From Chrysopilus asiliformis (Eukaryota > Arthropoda > Insecta > Diptera > Rhagionidae), in assembly GCA_964034945.1 (NCBI GenBank), contig OZ035960.1, positions 72,865,445-72,929,444 of the forward strand: a stretch of DNA of 64,000 bases. Direction: 5' to 3'. The stretch's first letter is position 1. Each line of letters opens with the position of its first letter. Under the pieces are notes generated by a model. It made no database searches and was not told the DNA's origin. It worked only from the letters and a program-made list of their open reading frames with translations. Below are positions 43,234-53,587 of the stretch, in pieces. A program made the position numbers and the translations under genes.

Positions 43234-44023
43234 TGGATTCAATAGTTCTATCTTTCTAAATTAAATTAGCACCCTACCTTAGATTTTTTGCTGAAGGTTG
43301 CTACCAAGAAAGTGTAGCAAAGGACTTTCATGTGGCCATTGGGCGGTTCACTTTTACCAAAGATTTGACAGAGGTTTTGGATGTGCTAGAGGATGCGTTA
43401 TGTCGAAGTTGGATTACTGTTCAAATGAGTGACGAAAATAAAAACGAAATGCCAAGCAAAACTTCTTTGAAAGGAATGGAAATCCAGGCGTGATTGGTTG
43501 CACCGACAATACTGATAAAAGAATACATACGCCTTCTCCTCCAATTAGACACCTATATTACAATAGAAAGGGCTTCAACAGCCTTAATGCTATTGTGGTT
43601 AATTTGATCAAACACGGTTTTTTTAATAATGAAAACATGAATTACCAACTTCCATATAGATTTGTGACAACAAAATGCATATCAGAGCCGTCGATGCCAG
43701 GTATCCAGGAGCACAGCATGATTCGCATGTATGGATTCTAAATTCATCTCGCTGTTATTTCAATATGAAATATGCAAATAATGACTAAAATACTTGCCTT
43801 TTAGGTAAGCTATTTTGAGCCTAAATTATCAGTAATTATTGGTTTTTTTGTAGGTGATACTGGGTATCCGTTAGAACCGTGGTTGCTTACTCCTTATCGA
43901 GCTTCTGATTCGGCAAGTCCACAAAGTCGCTTTAATCAAAAACATGACAAAGACCGCAATATCGTTGAAAGGACGATTGGGGTGTTGAAAAACCGTTTTC
44001 GTTGCTTATTGATTTTGCATATA

Positions 44024-44286
44024 CAGTAATCCCTCCAACTGGGCGGTAGATACGTTCCACAAAAAGAGCGCGCAAATCGAAACCGCGCACTGTGAACCTT
44101 ACTTTGTATGAAATTTTGGGGTTAGAAACATGTTTTTTTAAACGAAAATTATAAAAAAAACCGCGCAGCTGCGAAATTTTTACCGCACAGTTCGAAATTT
44201 TGGCATTAAATACTTAACCACGCAGTTGCGAAACCGCGCAGCTAGAAACCGCGCAGCTAGAAACCGCGCAGTGGGAGGGATTACTG
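44024..44286. mobile_element. 263-bp Tigger-like MITE, TA target duplication
   Basis: Ends cagtaatccctccaactggg and cagtgggagggattactg (complementary), flanked by TA at 44022-44023 and 44287-44288. Words gaaaccgcgcag recur near the right end. The cagtaatccct end is typical of Tigger/pogo elements. Confidence 0.87.
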
Positions 44287-44632
44287 TACTCCAGACGAGG
44301 TTTGCACTATATTCCAGAAAAATCTTGGAAAATATTTAACGTGTGCTCTGCATTGCATAACATTTGCATTTATTATAACGTCTCCAATGCAGAATTTGAA
44401 GCGAATTTGAACTTTTCCGATAACGACGAAGATGTCGTATACGAAAACGATGACGGAAATAGCCATCATAACGATATAGAAGAAGAAAACATAAAAGTCT
44501 CTTCTTGGTGGATATAAAACAATAGAGACTTAATGACGGAAAAGGGATCTTTGGCCGCCATAAGTTTAAAATCACAATCGCAGTCGGGTGTTTAAGATAA
44601 CGAGCCGCGCAGAATTCATTACCTGGCGCAAA

Positions 44633-44806
44633 ATTCATTACTCGATTTCCCAACGGCAGTAACTTTGTAGATACAAAAATTTGGTACGGTTTTGTTGATT
44701 ATGTTTATTTAGGCATAATCAATAAACCTTAGCAATTCTTAATATCTACAAACAGTCACTGCCTTGGGAAATCGAATGATGAATTTTGCACCACCCGTTA
44801 AATTAA
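44633..44806. repeat. Short foldback element
   Basis: tggcgcaaaattcattactc...cccaacggcagtaact at 44633-44668 is mirrored by agtcactgccttgggaaatc...gaattttgcacca at 44754-44802. No TSD. It lies just after the Harbinger stop. Confidence 0.65.
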
Positions 44807-44956
44807 AAAATATGGCATTTTGAGAATTCTTAAAAACTAAAAAATGCCTACGTGGCTTCATAAATAAAAATAAATAAACAAGTCTTATAAAGGAACCTAT
44901 CGATGAACACGACACGAATTTTGCGAGTCGTGAATTTAATGTTGTTGTTAGTATAA

Positions 44957-45260
44957 AACATAACAAAAGCTATAATTGCCAATCTGGCAATTAGTGAAAA
45001 CCCGTATGGTCATTTAAGTGAACGGCGAACAGTTGTATCAAAATTCCACTTTGAGCTAGAGACTTGAAATTTTGCGCAGATCCGTTTTTCGTAAAATGCG
45101 AGGCTAAGTCGTTAATGGGCAAAAATGGACCATTAGGGGGGGTACCCCCCATACGAACGAAAACTTTTTTTGTGAATATCTCAAAAAAGGTGCATTTTAT
45201 CAAAAAAGACAAAAGTTATTTAGGATATGATTCTGCATAACACTCCCATACATCAAAATC
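44957..45260. mobile_element. mini-me copy H, short and internally inverted
   Basis: 44957-45053 is the hairpin end in the same orientation as copies A-F (aacataacaaaagc, hairpin, ccactttga). At 45053/45054 the sequence switches to the opposite strand of the middle of the element (gctagagacttgaaatttt to catcaaaatc). The (GTCY)n array and the other end are missing. A deletion-inversion derivative. Confidence 0.85.
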
Positions 45261-45503
45261 TGAGGGTACCTCTGGCTCATAAGTAAAATTGGTTTGTAGC
45301 TCAAGTCTTTTTTTCGTCAGAAAAGTGAGGTTATATCAAACCACTTATAAGTTTTGCGAACCAAAATTGTGCTAGCAAAATTAGTTTTGTTGCAAAATTC
45401 CACTTTTTTCGATGGGGTATAAATCGAAGGGTAAGGGCGGAAACCCTATCATGCTATATATTTTTGGAATGCACTCTTAATTACCTTTCATTTGAGGTAC
45501 CAC

Positions 45504-45504
<1 letters not shown>
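45261..45504. repeat. Relative of the 1786-2118 foldback, plus unassigned sequence
   Basis: 45280-45350 is the reverse complement of words in 1855-1960 (aaaattggtttgtagct, cgtcagaaaagtgaggttat, caaaccactt). It is only part of that element. The remainder to the poly-C tract is unassigned. Confidence 0.55.
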
Positions 45505-45552
<48 letters not shown>

Positions 45553-45690
45553 AAAAGGGGGCGAGCGTTGGCTAAAAATACCCATTTTGGATAGGGAATG
45601 CTTTTATCTACCCCCCCCAAAGGGGGCGAACGACGGCTAAAAATAGCCATTTTGGATAGGGAATGCTTCTATCTACCCCCCCCCCCCTTA
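45505..45690. repeat. Poly-C tract and 65-bp minisatellite
   Basis: A run of 47 C at 45505-45551 is followed by two 65-bp units, each aaagggggcga.cg..ggctaaaaata.ccattttggatagggaatgctt.tatctacccccc (split here by variable sites). The C-run appears to be an expanded version of the C-rich end of the unit. Its length is unlikely to be reliable in an assembly. Confidence 0.85.
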
Positions 45691-45942
45691 TACACAAAAA
45701 ATCTCTAGCGTCATTGTCGCTAAACTTAACTTTAGCCGAAAATTATAATTTACAGCAACCTCCAACTAGAGTATTTTTTGCACTCCCTTTTTTTTGTTTG
45801 ATAAATTATAACACCGGGAGAGCATAGCAAAATACGGAACTGTCTCGCCTATTCCGGGGCGTGTAGTTACCTGATTTATACCCGAATTCTTCAGTATAGA
45901 CATTAAATTTTTATGGTAAAATGAATTATGTCAGTATTCACC

Positions 45943-47664
45943 TCGATTCTGAGATACGAAGTTAGGTTGCGTTGCGTTAGTTTACTCGATTTTCATTCGA
46001 TAATCTAGGATCTGTATTCTTGCATACGCGAGTATTCGATTTGAGCAATTTACTTGTCAAGTTGGATAACGCAGAGCAACGCATTTGATGTTGTTCTATA
46101 ATTGGCATTCTCGGATACTTAGTAGGCGTTTTTTGCAGGTTAAACTGCCCGCAGCAATTTTCTCGCGTTTCGTGTTGGCCGTGATTGACAAAAGGCAAAT
46201 TTGATAAATGTGTTTTAATATTTATGACGATTTTTTTTTTTTTTTTTTTTTTTTATACATCAACAGGTACAAAGCACCATCTGACAAAATATGTGAATAC
46301 ATAATCAATTTTTATAAATTCGTTTTTTAATACAACTTTTGGTTAGGTTGAAGTCAAAAAAATCATAATATTCGTTAAATATAATAGACATGGACGAGAT
46401 TGGTTCAGAACGACCATAATTTGTTCTATGAAAGCCATTATAAATAAGATCATTTTTAGTTCGAGTGCGTAAATTGCCATGAATATTCAACTTTTCAAGT
46501 AAATTTGGGGAAGCGATATTTCCTACAAGTAAGTCTAAAGCAGGCCTCGGCACCATGTATGTAGTGATTTACTACTACTTGAAAAAATTTTATGTTTCTT
46601 CATATACTATAACACAAAATGAGAAAACGCATCATTTTCATTTTTTACGCTCTTTCGCTTTTGATGGAGACGTTTAGGAACAGTGAACTACACAATTTAT
46701 CATTATGCAATTTGAGAATCATTTGTTCCGCCTAAAGGAAATTTCTCTAAAAAAACTTTCTTTAAGTTGTCAACCTGTCTTACTCTTTCTACTTCATTGC
46801 ATCGGGAAAAATCGAACTTATGACAGCTGTTGTAATGGCGTTTTAGATTGAATTTTTTATTCGACATGTAACTGCAAACTGACATTGACGGTTATCATTA
46901 TTTGTGGTTATTAAATATTTGTTTTCCCAATCCCACGACATAGTATTTGAATTTGAATATGAGCGCTTCATAATGGAAAAGGAAAACTAAAAAATCAAAT
47001 TTCTGAAAAAATTTCGTACATCAGTGTTCTTTGGGAAGCAATTATAATTTTGGAGAGCAAATGTATACACCCGTACGCATCAACAGCAGAAATCATACTG
47101 AATGACTGTCGTAGGCTCGCTCCATCGATTGTTAGTCAATCGTTTGATTTCGGCTGCCGAAGTGGCCGTCGTCTACCAACACGTATCATTGCGTTGGAGA
47201 GTCGAGTAAAAATGTTCATACATTGATTGTAACCTCGTAAAATTTGAATAAAAATGTTATCGTATTGAGGAGCCAGACGAGCCAAGCAGTGCCGAGGCTT
47301 GGTCTAAAGGGTTTTATTTCAAATAGGAGTGCAAAAAAGTCTTATACGAAGGATGAATCGTTCGAATTGATGAAAAATCCAAGCATCGCGAAAGGTCATA
47401 CGTAATCAATTTTTTTTGAGGCAACATAAAATTGGGATTAAAACGCTTAGGCCCGCCCAGAAGAGACACTACAATATAGGAAAATGTGTTGAGTCCATTT
47501 TCAGTTCAAAATTCACGAAACAACTAGCAAATATCTCACATCAGCTGGTTTCGGACAATCCGTTTGCATGCGATGCATCCGAAGTTTTTAAGAATATCAT
47601 TTGCGTTGCGAATCGAATAGACCGCGTTACGTTCTGCCTTCTAACTTCGTATCTCAGAATCGAC
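45943..47664. mobile_element. Large foldback element with unidentified interior
   Basis: Outer arms tcgattctgagatacgaagt (45943) and acttcgtatctcagaatcga (47664) are mirrored, followed by less perfect gcgttgcgtt/aacgc words. Interior: a 24-T run at 46231-46254, and agcaggcctcggcac near 46540 mirrored by gtgccgaggct near 47290, which look like hAT-type ends facing apart. A minus-strand frame at 46703-46885 is described separately. The frames at 46305, 47416 and 47801 are not recognised. Confidence 0.55.
46703..46885 (-). pseudogene. Possible hAT transposase N-terminus (BED/C2H2-like finger)
   Basis: The 60-codon minus-strand frame starts MSVCSYMSNKKFNLKRHYNSCHKF. The FNLKRHYxSxH pattern matches the second half of the zinc finger at the N-terminus of ZBED5/GTF2I-repeat-like hAT transposases. 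The first cysteine pair is not obvious and the frame ends after 60 residues. It lies between the two hAT-like ends noted in the surrounding foldback. A weak call. Confidence 0.4.
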
Positions 47665-48034
47665 GTGATTGTCTTTATCTTTTCTACTCTTTTTAATGGA
47701 ATGTATTAGGGTTGCACCATATCAGGTATCAATACAAATGTGTAGCTGTACATGAATAAAGGGATAAGCTGAATACTTGTTTTCTGAAACGTACTGTTTT
47801 TTAAGGTGAAATCCACAATGTTCGCTTTATTGTAATTTCGAGTATTTTTGTCGACCTTCTATTCACAAATAGTGAGCCTACATATAAAGAGAGTCGCCAG
47901 GTGCTTCGAAATGGACCACTCATCCGAATTCGAAAGTGTAAGTGGGCTGTTCGAAACGTATGTGTTAATGTATTAGTGACTCTATTACTAGTTGTCATTG
48001 CTGAAAAAAAGGCGCGTGTTTTGACTTGTAAGTT
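47665..48034. other. Unassigned sequence
   Basis: No repeat structure or convincing frame seen; a 65-codon minus-strand frame at 47801-47998 has no recognisable domain. Confidence 0.35.
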
Positions 48035-48037
48035 TTA

Positions 48038-48684
48038 AGGAGCCTCCACACGTTTAATATTACTTAACAATTTTACTTGAATGACTCATGTTGCAAATAA
48101 CATTGATCGTTTGGATGCTCTGCAATGTTCTTGTCAAGGAAAATGTCTACATTGACGAAAATCAAAATTATTTTAATATTCATCAATGTTCATTAACAAT
48201 AACATTGATGGTTTAAAAAGTTCATCAATGTTACTTGTCAATGTGGCATTTGCTCTCTGTTATTCGAGGAAACATGTTCGATCTTCGGCATTGCTCGTGG
48301 GAATTCTTCAGTGAGTTCATTGACATTTACTTGAAGAATGAGTGTCGGTGGCAAGTAAAATCTATGCGTTATATTAATAAAGAATTGTAACTGAAAGCGT
48401 ATGAAAAACTACTAGATGAGCGAAGTGGATCCATATGCCACAGTTAATACCGTGAAAAAAAAAATTTGTGAACAAATTTTAGAATCGAATTAAAAAAAAT
48501 AGAAAAATCTAAAAAATCGGGATCAGGACAGTGCGAAGTTTATCACCATCGTTGCTAAGATCTTCGAATGTACTGAGCGAAATTTTGATCAGAACATTGT
48601 CAATGTTCATTCTTACGTGTGGAGACAATTTCCATCAATGTTACTTGACGAAAATTTTCATCAATAATACGTGTGGAGGCTCCT
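48038..48684. mobile_element. 647-bp MITE with TTA target duplication (PIF/Harbinger-like)
   Basis: Perfect ends aggagcctccacacgt and acgtgtggaggctcct, flanked by TTA at 48035-48037 and 48685-48687. The interior repeats variants of catcaatgttacttg/caagtaacattgatg, giving a foldback character. No transposase. Confidence 0.85.
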
Positions 48685-48687
48685 TTA

Positions 48688-49009
48688 CATGACTTTTTCA
48701 TGTTTCGATTATAAAACCACTCATTTGGTTATTTAGGAGGACGCGGACAGTTATCGAAATACCATCTGGTGCCCTTGTAATCAAAGCAAAACAGGAGTTT
48801 TAAAAACGAATGATAAAAATCAAAGCCAAAACAGGCACTGGAATTTTCAATAGAACGTAAATTATTTGTCTTTCGGCACACTTAGATATTAATTACACAA
48901 CTAGCATGCATTTATTAGGGATGCCTATGAAGTGAGATGAGCCATGTTCGTCAAAGTTTTTCAAAAGGAAATTTAGTAAAAAGAACGATTGACGAAAATG
49001 CCCCTTGAC
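48688..49009. other. Unassigned sequence before the satellite
   Basis: AT-rich, without a frame or repeat that I can recognise. The last ~15 bp (gccccttgaccc) resemble the end of the satellite unit. Confidence 0.35.
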
Positions 49010-50557
49010 CCTTGACTATCTCCCTGCAGTTCCCCGCAAAAAAAGAGCTTATGTCCATGAAACTAGCGCAAATTACCTTTCCAATGGATGTACTACGAAA
49101 GTGAAACCCGAACTGGTTCAGAAGTTAGCCCGGGGGCATAAAAATCGTCGAAAAATGCATGAAGAAATCAGTGCCCCTAAGATGGCATCCCCCCGCAGTT
49201 CCCCGCAAAAAAAGAACTTATGTCTATAAAACTAGAGCAAATTACCATTCCAATGGATGTACTACGAAAGTGAAACCCGAACTGGTTCAGAAGTTAGCCC
49301 GGGGCATAAAAATCGTCGAAAAATGCATGAAAAAATCGGTGCCCCTAAGATGGCAGCTGACCATCCCCCTGGAGTTCCCCGCAAAAAAAGAGCTTATGTC
49401 CACGAAACTAGGGCAAATTACCTTTTCAATGGATGTACTACGAAAGTGAAACCCCAACTGGTTCAGAAGTTAGCCCGGGGGCATAAAAATCGTCGAAAAA
49501 TGCATGAAAAAATCAGTGCCCCTAAGATGGCAGCTGACCATCCCCCCGCAGTTCCCCGCAAAAAAAGAGCCTTTGTCCATTAAACTAGCGCAAATTACCT
49601 TTCCAATGGATGTACTACGAAAGTGAAACCCGAACTGGTTCAGAAGTTAGCCCGGGGGCATAAAAATCGTCGAAAAATGCATGAAGAAATCAGTGCCCCT
49701 AAGATGGCAGCTGACCATCCCCCTGTAGTTCCCCGCAAAAAAAAGAGCCTTTGTCCATTAAACTAGCGCAAATTACCTTTCCAATGGATATACTACGAAA
49801 GTGAAACCCGAACTGGTTCAGAAGTTAGCCCGGGGGCATAAAAATCGTCGAAAAATGCATGAAAAAATCAGTGCCCCTAAGATGGCAGCTGACCATCCCC
49901 CTGCAGTTCCCCGCAAAAAAAAGAGCTTATGTCTATGAAACTAGAGTAAATTACCTTTCCAATGGATGTACTACGAAAGTGAAACCCGAACTGGTTCAGA
50001 AGTTAGCCCGGGGGCATAAAAATCGCCGAAAAATACATGAAAAAATCAGTGCCCCTAAGATGGCAGTTGACCATCCCGCCGCAGTTCCCCACAAAAAAAG
50101 AGCTTATGTCCATGAAACTAGCGCAAATTACCTTTCCAATGGATGTACTACGAAAGTGAAACCCGAACTGGTTCAGAAAATAGCCCGGGGGCATAAAAAT
50201 CGTCGAAAAATGCATGAAGAAATCAGTGCCCCTAAGATGGCAGCTGAACATCCCCCTGCAGTTCCCCGCAAAAAAGAGCTTATGTCCATGAAACTAGAGC
50301 AAATTACCTTTCCAATGGATGTACTACGAAAGTGAAACCCGAACTAGTTCAGAAGTTAGCCCGGGGCATAAAAATCGTCGAAAAATGCATGAAAAAGTCA
50401 GTGCCGCTAAGATGGCAGCTGACCATCATCCTGCAGTTCCGCGCAAAAAAAGAGCTTATGTCTATGAAACTAGAGCAAATTACCTTTCCAATGGATGTAC
50501 TACGAAAGTGAAACCCGAACTGGTTCAGAAGTTATCCCGGGGGCATAAAAATCGTCG
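49010..50557 (+). repeat. Satellite array, about nine units of ~177 bp
   Basis: The word gttccccgc (or a variant) recurs at 49029, 49198, 49374, 49551, 49728, 49906, 50084, 50261 and 50436, spacings 169-178. Units are roughly 95% alike. Each unit is nearly free of stops in one frame, and 177 bp is 59 codons, so long pseudo-proteins arise (for example KKRAYVHETRANYLSNG, then KVKPELVQKLARGHKNRRKM and ISAPKMAADHPP). A-run length changes and small indels switch the frame between units. The last unit is cut off at about 50557. Confidence 0.9.
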
Positions 50558-51354
50558 AATCCTGCATGGTTCTTTGAGCCAAATTACTCATATTTAGAGC
50601 CTATCCCCTTATGCGCATAGTTTCATCCAAAGCACCCTTGAAATTTGGAATAACACTGAAAATTGGAAGCGCATCAGTCAAATATTGCTCTTCGTAAAGC
50701 CTTTGGTGTCTTCCTTCTATACCACAACTTCTCTCCGCATCCCGAAAATATGTTAAAGATCCCAACTTACCTTATATATTTCTAGCTCACAGAAACCTAG
50801 ATATGAGGAGACAATTTTTCTGTAAATGTAAAATGCTTTGCTCCGCTACAGACGGGAAAGAGTGGTGCAATTTATTTTCTGAGTAAATTTCATTCGTATG
50901 GAGAAGGAAAGGGCATTGCGAATAATTTTTTTTTGTGTACGAACCATCTTGAAGAATAAGACTAATAGCTGTTGTAGTTTTTATGTAATGGAGCCTCAAC
51001 TTCATACGTTTTGAATCAAGCTCAATAATCGCTCGCTTAGCTCGATAATTCAACGAGAAATGTAGGTTTTTCAATTTTTGAACTTTCTAGTTATACCACA
51101 AAAACCACAAAAAAAATTGGGAAGTCCATCGGTAAATTTGTTTTCAGAATATTATTTATTATTTCAGTATTTGTTTATTTTTGCCTGACCTTTTTTGTTC
51201 CATATTACTATCTTGCAAGTAAGATTCAACCCGTTTCTGGGTGGCTCAATTACCAAAATAGTTCTATGGAGTGAAATTTAAAATGAAATTTCACTTATGC
51301 AATTATGATGCAATTATAACTGCTGCAAACATTTTGATGGTTTTGTTATATTAT
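50558..51354. other. Unassigned sequence between satellite and inverted relative
   Basis: No recognised element. A 95-codon minus-strand frame at 50787-51074 has no domain I know. Confidence 0.3.
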
Positions 51355-51579
51355 TTATGCTTTATATTCCTTATTTCGGTTTAAATCAAAGGCTTTTCTA
51401 TCGCCTTCTTGTATTAGGGAGATTTCCTTAAAGAGTTTCTGCTCACTCACTGTTAATCGTTTCAGTTGCCTTGTCGCCTGCTGAACAGCTCTCCGATTTC
51501 TTTTCCCTTTCGTTTTTGCATTGGAAAGGTAATTTGCTCTAGTTTCATGGACACAAGCTCTTTTTGCTGATTTTTCCAT
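51355..51579 (-). CDS. Short frame of unknown function sharing 48 bp with the satellite
   Basis: A 74-codon minus-strand frame starting MEKSAKRACVHETRANYLSN. DNA of codons 5-20 (about 51524-51573) is nearly the same as the satellite segment agagctt.tgtc.atgaaac and following bases, in inverted orientation. The rest (KTKGKRNRRAVQQATRQLKR, VSEQKLFKEISLIQEGDRKA) is basic, helical and unrelated to the satellite. It could be an exon of a gene or of an element from which the satellite drew. I do not recognise the family; it may be non-coding. Confidence 0.35.
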   Translation of the reverse strand: MEKSAKRACVHETRANYLSNAKTKGKRNRRAVQQATRQLKRLTVSEQKLFKEISLIQEGDRKAFDLNRNKEYKA

Positions 51580-52299
51580 TGCATTTATGGAACAGCATCA
51601 AAATCCTGTAAGCAAGCTCTGATGAATGTGAGCCCGCTTCCGTGTCAAAAACAGGTTCAGGGTTTCAGAGCAAATATGCCTGACCTGTTGGTGGAAATTT
51701 TTCGGATTTGAAAACATACACAAAATTTTTCGGATTTGAAACATACATATTGTTATACTTTTTTAAAATTATCTATAAGCCAAGAATTTCCCGCATAAAA
51801 ATAATTAATCAGAAATGATTCAATGGTTAAACACAAAATATTTTATTAATAACTAAACCAAAAAAAAAATACCGGGTCACCGGAATTTTTGGTTATAAGA
51901 AATTTAATGGAAAACATTAAAACAATTACTCAGCGATCTTTCTTTTAATTTCTCTAAAAATGTTCCCTGCGTTTCAAACTAAAAGTGAAATTTAGGACAA
52001 ATCATTCCTGTGCTACAAAGCTATAAAAGAAATGGAATTTAAACAATCAAAAATATATTTGCGATTTTCCTATAAAAATTCCGAACTAGATTTTTTTGTG
52101 CTATAATAATAATTCTATTTATATTAATTCCATGCATAACCGTAAACCAGCTTTCCAACATAAGATGTGACAAATACGATTTAAAAATTTCGTGAACATG
52201 GAGCAAAGAATTATTTAATTGGAGAATAAAGGCAAAAAAATTCTCTACCTCTCCCTATAAATCTATATCTTATACCCTTCTCGAGATATACTGGTTGAG
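51580..52299. other. Unassigned AT-rich sequence
   Basis: A 20-bp word (aatttttcggatttgaaa) is duplicated near 51687 and 51725. Nothing else is recognisable before the jockey-like element. Confidence 0.35.
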
Positions 52300-52592
52300 T
52301 TAAACGTTAATCTTTTACTCTGAATTTTCTTTTTATCAAAATTAAAGTAATAATAGTATATTTAGTGCTACTCACATTCCACAGTGTTGTTTAGTGTGCA
52401 TCTGAACTATTATTAAATAAAACTTTTCAATTTCCTAGTTTTGTGCTAAAGAAATAAATAAATAGTAATTTCTATAGACTCGCCAAAATTTTGACATCGT
52501 CAAATATTCAATTGTGACTATATAATAACAATAGATCCTTAGAAAACTTTTGTTCTATCAAATCAACATTTAATAACTTTTAAATTAGGGTT

Positions 52593-53582
52593 ATGTGTGA
52601 CTGTTCTAAACAACCTTGCATGGACATCGCTAATAAAACTCGCTTTATCCAATATTTTGGGAACTGTAACCGAAGCTATCATGCTAAATGTGCCGGATTC
52701 GTTGCCGCTATAGCCGACTCAATAATGCAAAGTGGAAACGGCCTTCAGTGGTATTGCACTGATTGCCGCAAAATATCATCATCAGCGTTTGCATTCAAAA
52801 TAGAAAAGTGTCGGCAATCTCACTTAAATCTGAGTAAGTCATTGTTAGATGTAAACAAATTGTTAAAGGAAATGGGCTCAGTTCTAAACAATGTGCCATC
52901 GGCTACATCAACACCTTCAACGCCGCTTGTAAAAAACAAAGAAGTTTCTTTAATAGAATCATCGTCAAGCAAAGTAACTTCTGGTTCTTCAGCAATGACT
53001 ACTCGTGCCAATGCAAAACAATTAAGGTTTCATCAACAACAGACCCAGAACAAAGACACTGAGCCACAACGTCAACATCGATCGACTACATCACCGCCTT
53101 CCCCCCGTCACTCGGCTTCAACGTCACAACAACAACAACAACCAACTGTCCATCAACAGCCACAAAAATCTCCGCAATCACAGACGAGCCCGTTGTCTAG
53201 TCACACAGGATCAGCTGTTCGACAGTTCAACCGACAGCAGCAAAATAGCCAAACAGCTGATAGGCCTCTAGCTGGTTTGCAGGTCGTTGTTCCTCCCAAA
53301 CAAATATTTTTATCCCGCTTGGCCTATTCTACTAGCGTGGATGACATCCTTAATTACATTAAACATAAATTAGGAAACGACACCAATATAAGCTGCACTA
53401 AATTGACTCCTGATGATTTGCCTAACAGATTTGTAGCTTCATTTAAACTGAATGTTCCTGTGATGTACTCGAGCAGTTTATTACTCAAAGAATTCTGGCC
53501 TGAAGGCTTAATTGTTCATGAGTTTAGCAATAAACGATCCAGACGTCAACTACAAGGTAGGAAAGCTTCAAAAAACTTATAG
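52593..53582 (+). CDS. ORF1 of the jockey/CR1-like element (PHD-like zinc finger)
   Basis: 329 intact codons. The N-terminal finger has Cys4, Cys9, Cys25, His30, Cys33, Cys55 and Cys58 in the C4-H-C3-like order of PHD fingers found in ORF1 of some CR1/jockey-type elements. A helical stretch (~72-100) may be a coiled coil. A Ser/Thr/Gln-rich linker (~105-225, with polyglutamine) follows, then a conserved C-terminal part (PPKQIFLSRLAYSTSVDDIL, residues ~233-252, and a WPEGLIVHEF strand) seen in these ORF1s. It probably binds the element's RNA. The stop is TAG at 53580-53582. Confidence 0.82.
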   Translation: MCDCSKQPCMDIANKTRFIQYFGNCNRSYHAKCAGFVAAIADSIMQSGNGLQWYCTDCRKISSSAFAFKIEKCRQSHLNLSKSLLDVNKLLKEMGSVLNNVPSATSTPSTPLVKNKEVSLIESSSSKVTSGSSAMTTRANAKQLRFHQQQTQNKDTEPQRQHRSTTSPPSPRHSASTSQQQQQPTVHQQPQKSPQSQTSPLSSHTGSAVRQFNRQQQNSQTADRPLAGLQVVVPPKQIFLSRLAYSTSVDDILNYIKHKLGNDTNISCTKLTPDDLPNRFVASFKLNVPVMYSSSLLLKEFWPEGLIVHEFSNKRSRRQLQGRKASKNL

Positions 53583-53587
53583 AACTT

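Larger units (their letters stand above)
41819..44517 (+). pseudogene. PIF/Harbinger transposase (HARBI1-like), broken by three MITEs
   Basis: ATG at 41819 (MDLTL), cut by a MITE, then PLFLLMRQEEINSLRNQRR and ELSEDA to 42495. A likely intron follows (donor gtaatt at about 42494, acceptor tttcag at 42541), then KNFRLSKIAFQYVLNILNENL, cut again at 42606. From 43260: RFFAEGCYQESVAKDFHVAI, then VLEDALCRSW; frameshifts near 43460; GVIGCTDNTDKRIH (first catalytic D), HLYYNRKGFNSLNAIVV, and in another frame AVDARYPGAQHDSHVW (second D). A second intron-like gap at 43804-43853 precedes GDTGYPLEPWLLTPY and ERTIGVLKNRFRCLL (the E). A Tigger MITE interrupts, then LHYIPEKSWKIFNVCSALHNIC and an acidic tail. 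DDE nuclease; dead. Confidence 0.88.

Noticed and set aside
49010..50557. CRISPR-like array
   Set aside because: Units are ~177 bp with no unique spacers; this is a eukaryotic satellite.
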